Positions 24,718 through 32,571 of a DNA stretch of 44,336 bases are shown one piece after another; positions within the stretch are counted from its first letter, which is position 1; each line of letters starts with the position of its first letter. The notes beneath the pieces are model-generated. The model had not been told where the DNA came from, searched no databases, and was given only the letters and a program-made list of their open reading frames with translations. The stretch is from an uncultured Bacteroidales bacterium (GTDB lineage: Bacteria > Bacteroidota > Bacteroidia > Bacteroidales > FEN-979): NCBI GenBank assembly GCA_903929315.1, contig CAIYUC010000121.1:1-44336 (forward strand). The letters run 5' to 3'. A program made the position numbers and the translations under genes.

Positions 24718-26836
24718 ATTTAGACTTTGATTTCCACCCGCTCAAGAGCTGATCGGAAATGTTAAATCCTAATTGTTTGGACTTTATTCCGTCCTGATAG
24801 GCTTGCCTGAAGTTGCTTATCTGGACACAGGTGATTGCTCTAAGATAAAAAATTTTTCCGTCATCAGGGAAAGATTGTATGGCACGAGTGTATTGCTCGA
24901 ATGCTTCTTTCCACTTATTCATTTTGAAATAGCAAATACCGATGTTGATGGTAGCATCCTTATTGTTGGGATTTAACTCGAGAACTTTTTTAAAGTCGGC
25001 AATGCCTTTATCAAACAGGTTGATATAGTCTGTGTAAAGTATCCCCCTGTTGAAATAAGCAGCTACATAATTGGGGTTTTTACTGATAGCATTGGTGTAT
25101 TCAATTTCCGCCTGTCCATAGTTTTTCATACCGGTATACGAAATCCCTTTAAAATAATAACTTGTCGGATGTTCAGGAGCAATTTGAATAGCCTCATCCA
25201 ATACCGGAATAGCTTTTGCATACTCTCCTTTTTTATTGTATGCCAGGGCCAGATTGTGCCTTCCGTCCAATTGAGTAGGATCGTTTTTATTTGGGAATGT
25301 CAATACTTTTTTAAAATCGGCAATTGCCAAATCGTAGTTTTTAACCCGATCCACATATAGTGCTCCACGTAACATATAAGGTGTAGGTGGCGCCCATTTA
25401 TCCTTTTCACAGGCAAGAGAGTAACACTCCAATGCCTTATCAAAATCCCCGATCCTGGCATATTCCTGACCAAGGCAATTGTATCCCCTCCAATATGCCG
25501 GATATTTTCCACTTACGTCACCCCAAAAAGTAAAACTGTCTTTCCAAATACGGGTTCGCTGCCATGTTAATACACATAAGACTAAGAAAATCCCCATGAC
25601 AGAGATATTGGCAATTGTTGTCCATTTTTTTGTTCCGCTGATTTTCCTGTACACCTGCCCAATAATGAAAAAGAGCCCGATGTAAGGAATATAACTGTAT
25701 CGTTCAGCTATAATAGTATCACCTACCGGAACCAGTTTTAACATAACTGAAATAGAAAACAGGTAAAATAAAAAGCCAAACAGATAGTCTTTGGAGTATT
25801 TTATTGTTTTATAGATTGCAAACCCAATGGCCATGACAATAACAGGCATAAGATAAAAATAGGAGGGTAACGGTTGGGTCGGGCTGGTAGGGTATGGGTG
25901 AACGCCTGATAAATAAATGGGTAAGAAGAATTTATAGATATAGATCAAGAAACCATAACATCCATAGAATATACTGTTAAAGGATGAATAATACGTTTCG
26001 TTTATAGCTGCTTCTGCAGCTTGCGCATTTAGAGCAAGAATTCCAAATAACAATGACCCTGCAAAAAAAGGTACTTTCTCAAGAATGGCAGATCTGTTTA
26101 TTTTTCGACCCCGGTAATAATCGATCAATAACAAGAGCACAGGTAAAGTAACTGCCTGACCTTTGGCTAAGTTGGAGATTATAAACAGAATAAAAGTAAG
26201 TACTAATAATAGAATATTTCTGCTTTTCAAATAGCGGATATAAATCAGCAAGGCACCCAGAAAAAAAGCGCCATAAAGCACATCTTTAATTTCAGAAACC
26301 CATGCAACCGATTCCACATGCATTGGATGAATTCCGAATAATAATGCAGTAATTCCGGCGATCTTCCAGCCTTTTTTACCGAGTAATTCATAGATTACAT
26401 AAAATACCAGGGCTGTATTTAGAACATGTAAAAGAAGGTTGTTGAGGTGAAACCAGAAAGGGTTTAATCCATTATTGAAACCCGGATCTCCTTTAGGAAA
26501 GAGAAGTATTTCCCAGTGCAGCCAAAGAATCGTTAGAGGGTGATAATTTCCCATGTAAAAAGTAGAAAATGAAAAGATCTTTGAAATCGAAAAATTTTTA
26601 AGAAGAGGGTTTTCGAAAGTATATTCCGGGTCGTCCCATAATACAAATCCATTACGAAGCGACGGCAGGAAAGCAATGAATGTGATGAGCAGAATGACAA
26701 ATAAGGGAATAAGTGTGTTTACCTTTGAAAATGAAGGCCCCTTTTTGTCCATTACCGGAACTGGTGTTTTTCTTCTGATCTTCCCTATACCGCCATCAGG
26801 TACCGTTAATTTTTTCTGACCATACTTCCTGTTCAT
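24716..26836 (-). CDS. TMTC-like multi-membrane protein with C-terminal TPR repeats, paralogue 2
   Basis: This 706-residue protein shares its plan with the one at 15682-17700: a basic N-terminus, about ten membrane helices (40-440), LWDDPEYTFENPLL in the first loop (D68, D69), GIHPMHVESVAWVSEIKDVL, VPVGDTIIAERYSYIPYIGL, and then TPR units from about 465 to the end (AYNKKGEYAKAIPVLDEAIQ, YYFKGISYTGMKNYGQAEIE, AAYFNRGILYTDYINLFDKG). The glycosyltransferase C-like acidic pair and the TMTC signature suggest protein O-glycosylation, by inference. An imperfect promoter (TTG, 22-base spacer, TACTTTTA) lies at 26870-26902. It is followed by the coupled aldo/keto reductase. Confidence 0.82.
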   Translation of the reverse strand: MNRKYGQKKLTVPDGGIGKIRRKTPVPVMDKKGPSFSKVNTLIPLFVILLITFIAFLPSLRNGFVLWDDPEYTFENPLLKNFSISKIFSFSTFYMGNYHPLTILWLHWEILLFPKGDPGFNNGLNPFWFHLNNLLLHVLNTALVFYVIYELLGKKGWKIAGITALLFGIHPMHVESVAWVSEIKDVLYGAFFLGALLIYIRYLKSRNILLLVLTFILFIISNLAKGQAVTLPVLLLLIDYYRGRKINRSAILEKVPFFAGSLLFGILALNAQAAEAAINETYYSSFNSIFYGCYGFLIYIYKFFLPIYLSGVHPYPTSPTQPLPSYFYLMPVIVMAIGFAIYKTIKYSKDYLFGFLFYLFSISVMLKLVPVGDTIIAERYSYIPYIGLFFIIGQVYRKISGTKKWTTIANISVMGIFLVLCVLTWQRTRIWKDSFTFWGDVSGKYPAYWRGYNCLGQEYARIGDFDKALECYSLACEKDKWAPPTPYMLRGALYVDRVKNYDLAIADFKKVLTFPNKNDPTQLDGRHNLALAYNKKGEYAKAIPVLDEAIQIAPEHPTSYYFKGISYTGMKNYGQAEIEYTNAISKNPNYVAAYFNRGILYTDYINLFDKGIADFKKVLELNPNNKDATINIGICYFKMNKWKEAFEQYTRAIQSFPDDGKIFYLRAITCVQISNFRQAYQDGIKSKQLGFNISDQLLSGWKSKSK

Positions 26837-27000
26837 TATCTATAAACATTCTAAGGTTAATTTGTTGGGTAAAAGTACAAATTAAATAAAAAATGAAATC
26901 AAAATGTTTATTTTGACTGATTCTAAATTACCTTCGCATCCGCATATTTAAAATATGCCAAAATAAATACATACAGTGTGAAATTAAATTACTAACAAAA

Positions 27001-27008
27001 AAGGAGGA
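27001..27008 (+). promoter_or_regulatory. Strong Shine-Dalgarno site of the interrupted small gene
   Basis: AAGGAGGA lies five bases before the ATG at 27014. It marks the start of a real, once-translated gene despite the stop at codon 34. Confidence 0.7.
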
Positions 27009-27013
27009 ATGTT

Positions 27014-27325
27014 ATGCGTTTTATTCTTAAGGTCCGATTTCCAGTCGAAAGAAGAAATGAATTACTCAAAGATCCGCAATTTGGATACAAGATGGAGCAG
27101 TTACTTGCTGATTAGAAAGCTGAAGCTGCTTATTTTTGCCCTATTAATGGTCAGAGAGGCATGTATATTATTGTAAATATCGACGATGCATCCGAACTAG
27201 CAGCGAAAGGTGAACCCTTATTTTTATGGCTGCATGCAGATATCGATGCATGTCAGGTGATAAAGCTGGAAGATCTTGCGAAGGCAGGACCTGCCATTGG
27301 TACAGCGGTGCAGAAATGGGTATGA
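27014..27325 (+). pseudogene. Small conserved-looking gene interrupted by one in-frame TAG
   Basis: From ATG 27014 the frame reads MRFILKVRFPVERRNELLKD...QLLAD, meets TAG at 27113-27115 (codon 34), and continues unbroken in the same frame as KAEAAYFCPINGQRGMYIIV...DLAKAGPAIGTAVQKWV to TGA at 27323. Full length would be 103 codons. The alpha-beta pattern and size resemble small dimeric alpha-beta barrel proteins (YCII/DUF3303-like), a tentative link. A consensus ribosome binding site and a long terminator hairpin frame it, so only the TAG spoils it. Options are a recent nonsense mutation (CAG or AAG to TAG), readthrough, or a base error. Other genes here end with TAG, so general recoding is unlikely. 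Confidence 0.75.
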
Positions 27326-27341
27326 TAAACTATCCGTACAA

Positions 27342-27387
27342 TTCCAATAGAACCCGCTCTCATAGCTGAGAGTGGGTTCTATTGGAG
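27342..27387 (+). terminator. Long stem-loop terminator (about 20 bp)
   Basis: CCAATAGAACCCGCTCTCA (27344-27362) pairs with TGAGAGTGGGTTCTATTGG (27367-27385) around TAGC with one G-T pair, and the stem extends by an outer T-A pair. Downstream bases GTTGTTTCCCTTT form a weak T-rich tract. It lies 18 bases after the interrupted small gene. Confidence 0.7.
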
Positions 27388-27593
27388 TTGTTTCCCTTTA
27401 TGAGTTCTCCTGTTATTTTCAATGTTATCGTCTCTTATCCTGGTGACGATATTTTTTTGCATTGAACAACCGTCTTTTATTTTTCTTTGCCCTGCTGGTT
27501 ATTTTCTTAAAAACTATCTCAGTAGACGTTTCCTGTATATATGATATGAAAAGCTGCCAAATGCCGATAATAGACAGTTTTTTCCTTCAAAGA
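27388..27593. other. Intergenic stretch with no recognised feature
   Basis: A/T-rich sequence between the terminator hairpin and the promoter of the sugar operon. I see no open frame, repeat or RNA fold in it. Confidence 0.5.
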
Positions 27594-27625
27594 TTTGCCA
27601 ATTTCACAAAATTGACGTAGGTTTG
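27594..27625 (+). promoter_or_regulatory. Promoter of the nucleotide-sugar operon
   Basis: TTTG (27594-27597), a 20-base spacer and TAGGTTTG (27618-27625) match the Bacteroidota consensus fully. The ugd start codon is 33 bases downstream. It probably drives 27658-34602 or further as one unit. Confidence 0.75.
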
Positions 27626-27657
27626 CGGTCGCTATAAAAACTCAAAATTCTGACTAT

Positions 27658-28983
27658 ATGAAAATTACGATTGTCGGAACCGGTTATGTAGGTTTAGTCA
27701 CCGGTACCTGCTTTGCAGAAGTAGGGATTGATGTTACCTGCGTTGATATTGATCAAAAGAAGATCGACGGTCTTCAAAAGGGTTTTATTCCAATATATGA
27801 ACCGGGGTTGGAAGAAATGGTACACCGTAATACAAGCAAAAACCGGTTACATTTTTCTACTGACCTTGCCGATTCTCTGGACGGTTGCGAAGTGATCTTC
27901 AATGCTGTCGGAACACCGCCTGATGAAGATGGTAGCGCTGATCTGAAATATGTCCTTGCAGTCGCTCACGAGGTTGGAAAGCACATGAAGGAATATATCC
28001 TTGTGGTTACGAAAAGTACAGTGCCGGTCGGAACAGCTGCAAAGGTAAAAACGGCAATCCAGGAAGAACTGGTCAAACGGGGTGTGAAGATCGAATTTGA
28101 TGTGGCCTCTAACCCGGAATTCCTTAAGGAGGGTGCCGCCATTGATGATTTTTTAAAACCCGATCGTATTGTTATCGGTCTTGAATCCAAAAGAGCCGAA
28201 GAGGTTATGAAAAGTCTGTACAAGCCTTTTACCCTCAACGGTCACCCGGTTATCTTTATGGATATTACCTCTGCAGAAATGACCAAATATGCAGCCAATG
28301 CTATGCTTGCTACCAAGATCAGCTTCATGAATGATATTGCCAACCTATGTGAGGTCGTGGGAGCAGATGTCAATAATGTCAGAAATGGGATCGGATCGGA
28401 TAGCCGGATCGGATCGAAATTCATTTACCCGGGTGTAGGATATGGTGGTTCCTGTTTCCCAAAAGATGTAAAAGCATTGATCAAAACCGGAAAAGAATAT
28501 AACTACAATTTACGGGTACTCCAGGCTGTTGAAGAAGTCAATGAGGATCAGAAATCGATCATGTTCCACAAGATATCCGGTTATTTCAAGGGGGATCTGA
28601 AGGATAAAACGATCGGGTTATGGGGCTTGTCTTTTAAACCTCAGACAGATGATATGCGTGAAGCCCCGTCACTTGTTCTGATCAGGAAATTCCTGGAAGC
28701 CGGTGCTAAAGTCAAGGCCTATGATCCCGTTGCCATACCCGAAGCAAAACGAATATTGGGCAACCGGATTGAATACACCGAAAATCCATATGATGCCCTG
28801 GACAGAGCCGATTGCCTGCTGCTTGTAACCGAATGGCCCGAATTCAGGTACCCTGACTTTGACTTCATCCATAAACTCCTTAAACAACCCGTTATCTTTG
28901 ACGGAAGAAATATTTATAACCCAAAAACCATTGAGAATATGGGATTTACCTATTTCTGTATCGGGTTCAATGCATCAAAATAA
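27658..28983 (+). CDS. ugd: UDP-glucose 6-dehydrogenase
   Basis: This 441-residue enzyme oxidises UDP-glucose to UDP-glucuronate with two NAD+. Motifs in order: the NAD-binding loop [11 protein letters not shown] (6-16), [21 protein letters not shown] (119-127), [15 protein letters not shown], the [20 protein letters not shown] dimer helix (K210), and the catalytic cysteine C266 in [12 protein letters not shown]. The C-terminal UDP-binding part contains [16 protein letters not shown] and FDGRNIY. It is the first gene of an operon, and the next gene starts directly after its stop codon. Its product is the substrate of that gene. Supplies precursors for capsule, exopolysaccharide or lipopolysaccharide. 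Confidence 0.96.
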   Translation: MKITIVGTGYVGLVTGTCFAEVGIDVTCVDIDQKKIDGLQKGFIPIYEPGLEEMVHRNTSKNRLHFSTDLADSLDGCEVIFNAVGTPPDEDGSADLKYVLAVAHEVGKHMKEYILVVTKSTVPVGTAAKVKTAIQEELVKRGVKIEFDVASNPEFLKEGAAIDDFLKPDRIVIGLESKRAEEVMKSLYKPFTLNGHPVIFMDITSAEMTKYAANAMLATKISFMNDIANLCEVVGADVNNVRNGIGSDSRIGSKFIYPGVGYGGSCFPKDVKALIKTGKEYNYNLRVLQAVEEVNEDQKSIMFHKISGYFKGDLKDKTIGLWGLSFKPQTDDMREAPSLVLIRKFLEAGAKVKAYDPVAIPEAKRILGNRIEYTENPYDALDRADCLLLVTEWPEFRYPDFDFIHKLLKQPVIFDGRNIYNPKTIENMGFTYFCIGFNASK

Positions 28984-29919
28984 ATGAAGAAAAAAATATT
29001 AGTGACCGGTGGTGCGGGCTTTCTTGGTTCTCACCTTTGTGAACGACTCCTGAATGAAGGAAATGAAGTTATTTGCCTCGATAACTATTTCACCGGACAG
29101 AAACAAAATGTTGTTCACCTTTTAAAAAATCCCTATTTTGAGCTGATACGGCACGATGTCACTATGCCATTTTTTATAGAGGTGCATGAGATTTACAACC
29201 TGGCATGCCCCGCCTCCCCGATCCATTACCAGTATAATCCGATTAAAACCGTGAAGACCTCTGTTATGGGGGCTATCAACATGCTCGGCCTGGCAAAACG
29301 GATCCGGGCAAAGATACTCCAGGCTTCGACGAGCGAAGTGTATGGAGATCCCCAGATTCATCCGCAACCGGAATCCTACTGGGGATATGTAAATCCAATA
29401 GGGATCCGGGCCTGTTACGATGAAGGTAAACGTGCAGCCGAAACCTTGTTTATTAATTATCATCTGCAAAATAATGTCCGGATAAAGATCGTTCGCATTT
29501 TTAATACTTACGGACCGAGGATGCATCCGAATGACGGACGGGTTGTATCGAATTTTATCGTCCAGGCATTGCAGGGAAGAGACATTACGATTTATGGTAA
29601 CGGTTCGCAGACAAGAAGCTTTTGTTACGTGGATGACATGATCGATGGGATGATCCGCATGATGAATACGGGAGAGGATTTCACCGGACCTGTGAATATA
29701 GGGAATCCGAATGAGTTTTCAATCCGTGAGCTTGCCAGGAAGGATATTAAACTAACGGATTCGAAATCAAAGATCATCACAGCCCCACTCCCGCCAGATG
29801 ATCCAACACAACGACAGCCCAATATCGAACTTGCCGGGAAAGAGCTTCATTGGGAACCAAAAATTCAACTGGAAGATGGCTTAAAGAAAACAATCGAATT
29901 CTTCAGAACGATTATTTGA
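28984..29919 (+). CDS. UDP-glucuronate decarboxylase (UDP-xylose synthase)
   Basis: This 311-residue short-chain dehydrogenase-type enzyme converts UDP-glucuronate to UDP-xylose. It has [15 protein letters not shown] (9-23), [18 protein letters not shown] (characteristic of this subfamily), the catalytic STSEVYGDP region, Y145 and K149 in [13 protein letters not shown], and [20 protein letters not shown]. The start codon follows the ugd stop codon with no gap. Ugd and this enzyme form consecutive steps, so UDP-xylose is the likely output of the pair. It lacks the N-terminal membrane anchor of animal enzymes and is expected in the cytoplasm. Confidence 0.94.
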   Translation: MKKKILVTGGAGFLGSHLCERLLNEGNEVICLDNYFTGQKQNVVHLLKNPYFELIRHDVTMPFFIEVHEIYNLACPASPIHYQYNPIKTVKTSVMGAINMLGLAKRIRAKILQASTSEVYGDPQIHPQPESYWGYVNPIGIRACYDEGKRAAETLFINYHLQNNVRIKIVRIFNTYGPRMHPNDGRVVSNFIVQALQGRDITIYGNGSQTRSFCYVDDMIDGMIRMMNTGEDFTGPVNIGNPNEFSIRELARKDIKLTDSKSKIITAPLPPDDPTQRQPNIELAGKELHWEPKIQLEDGLKKTIEFFRTII

Positions 29920-29943
29920 TTTCCGTTAAGAAATAGTAAGCTT

Positions 29944-30816
29944 ATGAATATCCTTGTTACAGGTAGCAAAGGCCAATTGGGAAATGAGCTGCAGGAGTTA
30001 GCTCCGGGGTTTCCGGAATATCAGTTTACTTTTATCGATATTGATGAACTTGATCTGACCGATGAAAAGAAAACCGGTACATTTTTCCAGGTAAACTCTT
30101 TTCATGGGATCATCCATTGTGCTGCTTATACAGCAGTAGATAAAGCTGAAAAAGAATGCAACCAGGCCATCACTTTGAATGCGAATGTACCCAAACAACT
30201 TTCAGAGATCGCCCGGTCAAAAGGGATGTGGATCATCCATATTTCAACGGACTATGTTTTTGACGGTATCGCGTTTAAGCCATATACTGAAGAAGATCAG
30301 GTTAATCCATTATCCGTTTACGGAAATAGCAAATTTGAAGGGGAAGCAGCGGTATTAAATTCGAAAGCAAAAGGTATCATTTTAAGGACATCCTGGCTTT
30401 ATTCCAGTTTCAGCAATAATTTCGTAAAAACCATTCTTAATAAAGCCCGGCAAGGAGGAGACCTGCGTGTGGTCTATGATCAGGTCGGAACTCCGACTTA
30501 TGCACGTGACCTTGCACAAACGATCCTGACCCTGATCCCGGAAATTAAAAAAAAGAATAAGGTGGAGCTTTTCCATTTTTCAAATGAAGGTGTAGCCAGC
30601 TGGTACGATTTCGCACAATCTATTGTGGAACTTAGCGGGATAAAATGTAATATTCAACCTATTGAAACCAAAGATTATTCCACACCCGCGACAAGACCTT
30701 TATACTCGGTATTGAATAAAGGAAAGATAAAGAAGCAATTCGGGATAAAAATCCCCTATTGGCGTGACAGTCTTAAGGATTGCATTGAAAAGATCAAAAC
30801 TTCAGGGACCTATTGA
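29944..30816 (+). CDS. rfbD: dTDP-4-dehydrorhamnose reductase
   Basis: This 290-residue enzyme makes the last step of dTDP-L-rhamnose synthesis. It has the NAD(P) loop GSKGQLGNEL (7-16), DIDELDLTDE, HCAAYTAVDKAE, HISTDYVFDG (99-108) and the catalytic pair Y126/K130 in LSVYGNSKFEGE, plus LRTSWLYS and GTPTYARDLAQTI. The other rhamnose genes (rfbA, rfbB, rfbC) are not in this window, so the gene is separated from its pathway partners here. It lies 24 bases after the decarboxylase on the same strand. Members of the family with other 4-keto-sugar substrates exist. Confidence 0.9.
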   Translation: MNILVTGSKGQLGNELQELAPGFPEYQFTFIDIDELDLTDEKKTGTFFQVNSFHGIIHCAAYTAVDKAEKECNQAITLNANVPKQLSEIARSKGMWIIHISTDYVFDGIAFKPYTEEDQVNPLSVYGNSKFEGEAAVLNSKAKGIILRTSWLYSSFSNNFVKTILNKARQGGDLRVVYDQVGTPTYARDLAQTILTLIPEIKKKNKVELFHFSNEGVASWYDFAQSIVELSGIKCNIQPIETKDYSTPATRPLYSVLNKGKIKKQFGIKIPYWRDSLKDCIEKIKTSGTY

Positions 30817-30828
30817 GCGAAAAGAATC

Positions 30829-32571
30829 ATGGAAACAACAATAGATAAATTCATTCTTGAACGGGCACAATCATGGCTTGAAGGGTCTTTTGATGAAGGG
30901 ATGAAGGCACGGGTCAGGGAGCTTATAAAAAATAATCCGACGGAATTAACCGATGCTTTTTACAGGGACCTGGAATTCGGGACTGGTGGTTTACGTGGAA
31001 TCATGGGCGCCGGAACAAACCGGATGAATAAATATACAGTGGGAATGGCTACCCAGGGATTGGCGAATTACCTGAAAAAGATGTTCCCTGTCCTTTATCC
31101 GATAAAGGTGGTGATCTCTTACGACAGCCGGAACAACAGTAAATATTTCGCAGGGGTTTGTTCAGAAGTTCTTTCAGGAAATGGGTTTAAGGTATTTCTT
31201 TTTGACGATATCCGTCCAACACCTGAACTTTCATTTGCTATTAGATATTTGAAATGCCAGAGCGGGATTATGATTACAGCATCACATAACCCTAAGGAAT
31301 ACAACGGCTATAAAGCATACTGGGACGATGGTGCGCAGATGATCCCTCCACATGATTCCGGTGTCATCGATGAAGTAAAAAAAATTACTCGTATTGAGGA
31401 GGTAAATTGGAGTGGCCCTAAAGAAAATATTCACCTGATCGGTGATGAAATCGATACGATTTATCTTGACAGAATTGCAAGGTTATCGCTTAATCCAGAT
31501 ATTAACCGGAAACAGAGAAATCTTAAAATTGTTTATACTCCTCTCCATGGAGCAGGTAGAAAACTTGTTCCTGCGATCCTTGAAAAATTCGGTTTTGAGA
31601 ATGTGACGATTATAAAGGAGCAAGCCGTTGCTGACGGAAATTTTCCAACCTTACGGTCCCCTAACCCGGAAGAACACGACGCCATGGATCTGGCATTGAA
31701 AAAAGCAAAAGAAATTGATGCTGATCTTGTCATGGCAACCGATCCCGATGCCGACAGGGTCGGAATTGCAGTAAAGAATCACAAAGGCGAATTTATCCTT
31801 TTCAACGGTAACCAGACTGCAGCACTTCTTTTCTATTATATCTTAAATCAATGGAAAGAGCAAAAAATGCTGACCGGTAATGAATTTATCGTTACGACCA
31901 TTGTCACTACTGAGCTTTTAAAAGATATCGCGGAAAAATTCAGAGTAGAATATTTTGATGTACTGACAGGATTTAAATTCATAGCAGAGGTCATTCGCAG
32001 GAATGAAGGTGTAAAAACTTTTATTGTCGGTGGTGAGGAAAGCTATGGTTACCTGGTCGGGGATTTTGTAAGGGACAAAGATGCCGTGAGCGCTTGTGCC
32101 ATGATTGCAGAAACGGCAGCTTTTATGGCGGAACAGCAACGCTCATTGTTTGATCTTCTTCTCAATATATATAAAGATTTTGCGTTTTATAAAGAGCAGC
32201 TTCTTTCCATTACCAAAAAAGGAAAAGAGGGCGCGGAAGAGATCATGAAATTAATGATGAATTACCGGGACCATCCTTTCACTGCTATCAACAATTCAAA
32301 AGTGGTGAAAATAAAGGATTATCAGGGTCTGAAAGAAAAAAATTTAATTACGGGTGAGGAAAAACCCATAAACCTGCCGGCATCGGATGTTTTGCAGTTT
32401 ATCCTTGAAGATGGCAGCAAGATAAGTGTCAGACCATCAGGCACGGAACCGAAGATTAAATATTATTTTGGTGTCCGTGAACATCTCGATGATAAGGCCA
32501 ATTTTGATGAGGTCGAAGAAGCATTGAACAAAAAAATCGGGAATATCATTGCAGCGATGCAACTGAAATAA
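30829..32571 (+). CDS. Phosphoglucomutase/phosphomannomutase
   Basis: This 580-residue alpha-D-phosphohexomutase interconverts hexose 1- and 6-phosphates. It has the catalytic phosphoserine S152 in GIMITASHNPKEYNGYKAY, the metal loop ATDPDADRVGIAV (about 303-315), the sugar-binding loop GGEESYGYLVGDFV and the phosphate-binding loop SVRPSGTEPKIKYYF. The N-terminus contains DLEFGTGGLRGIMGAGTNRM. The length fits the PgcA/PGM2-like subgroup. In this operon it can supply glucose 1-phosphate for UDP-glucose; the uridylyltransferase step is not encoded here. It starts 12 bases after rfbD, and the next start codon directly follows its stop. Confidence 0.94.
   Translation: METTIDKFILERAQSWLEGSFDEGMKARVRELIKNNPTELTDAFYRDLEFGTGGLRGIMGAGTNRMNKYTVGMATQGLANYLKKMFPVLYPIKVVISYDSRNNSKYFAGVCSEVLSGNGFKVFLFDDIRPTPELSFAIRYLKCQSGIMITASHNPKEYNGYKAYWDDGAQMIPPHDSGVIDEVKKITRIEEVNWSGPKENIHLIGDEIDTIYLDRIARLSLNPDINRKQRNLKIVYTPLHGAGRKLVPAILEKFGFENVTIIKEQAVADGNFPTLRSPNPEEHDAMDLALKKAKEIDADLVMATDPDADRVGIAVKNHKGEFILFNGNQTAALLFYYILNQWKEQKMLTGNEFIVTTIVTTELLKDIAEKFRVEYFDVLTGFKFIAEVIRRNEGVKTFIVGGEESYGYLVGDFVRDKDAVSACAMIAETAAFMAEQQRSLFDLLLNIYKDFAFYKEQLLSITKKGKEGAEEIMKLMMNYRDHPFTAINNSKVVKIKDYQGLKEKNLITGEEKPINLPASDVLQFILEDGSKISVRPSGTEPKIKYYFGVREHLDDKANFDEVEEALNKKIGNIIAAMQLK

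Noticed and set aside
27113-27115. TAG recoded as an amino acid in this organism
   Set aside because: Several intact genes here end with TAG (for example those ending at 787, 14974 and 43349, and ORF6N copy 1), so TAG is a normal stop.
27342-27387. Insertion-sequence terminal inverted repeats
   Set aside because: The arms are four bases apart with no gene between, so this is a stem-loop and best explained as a terminator.
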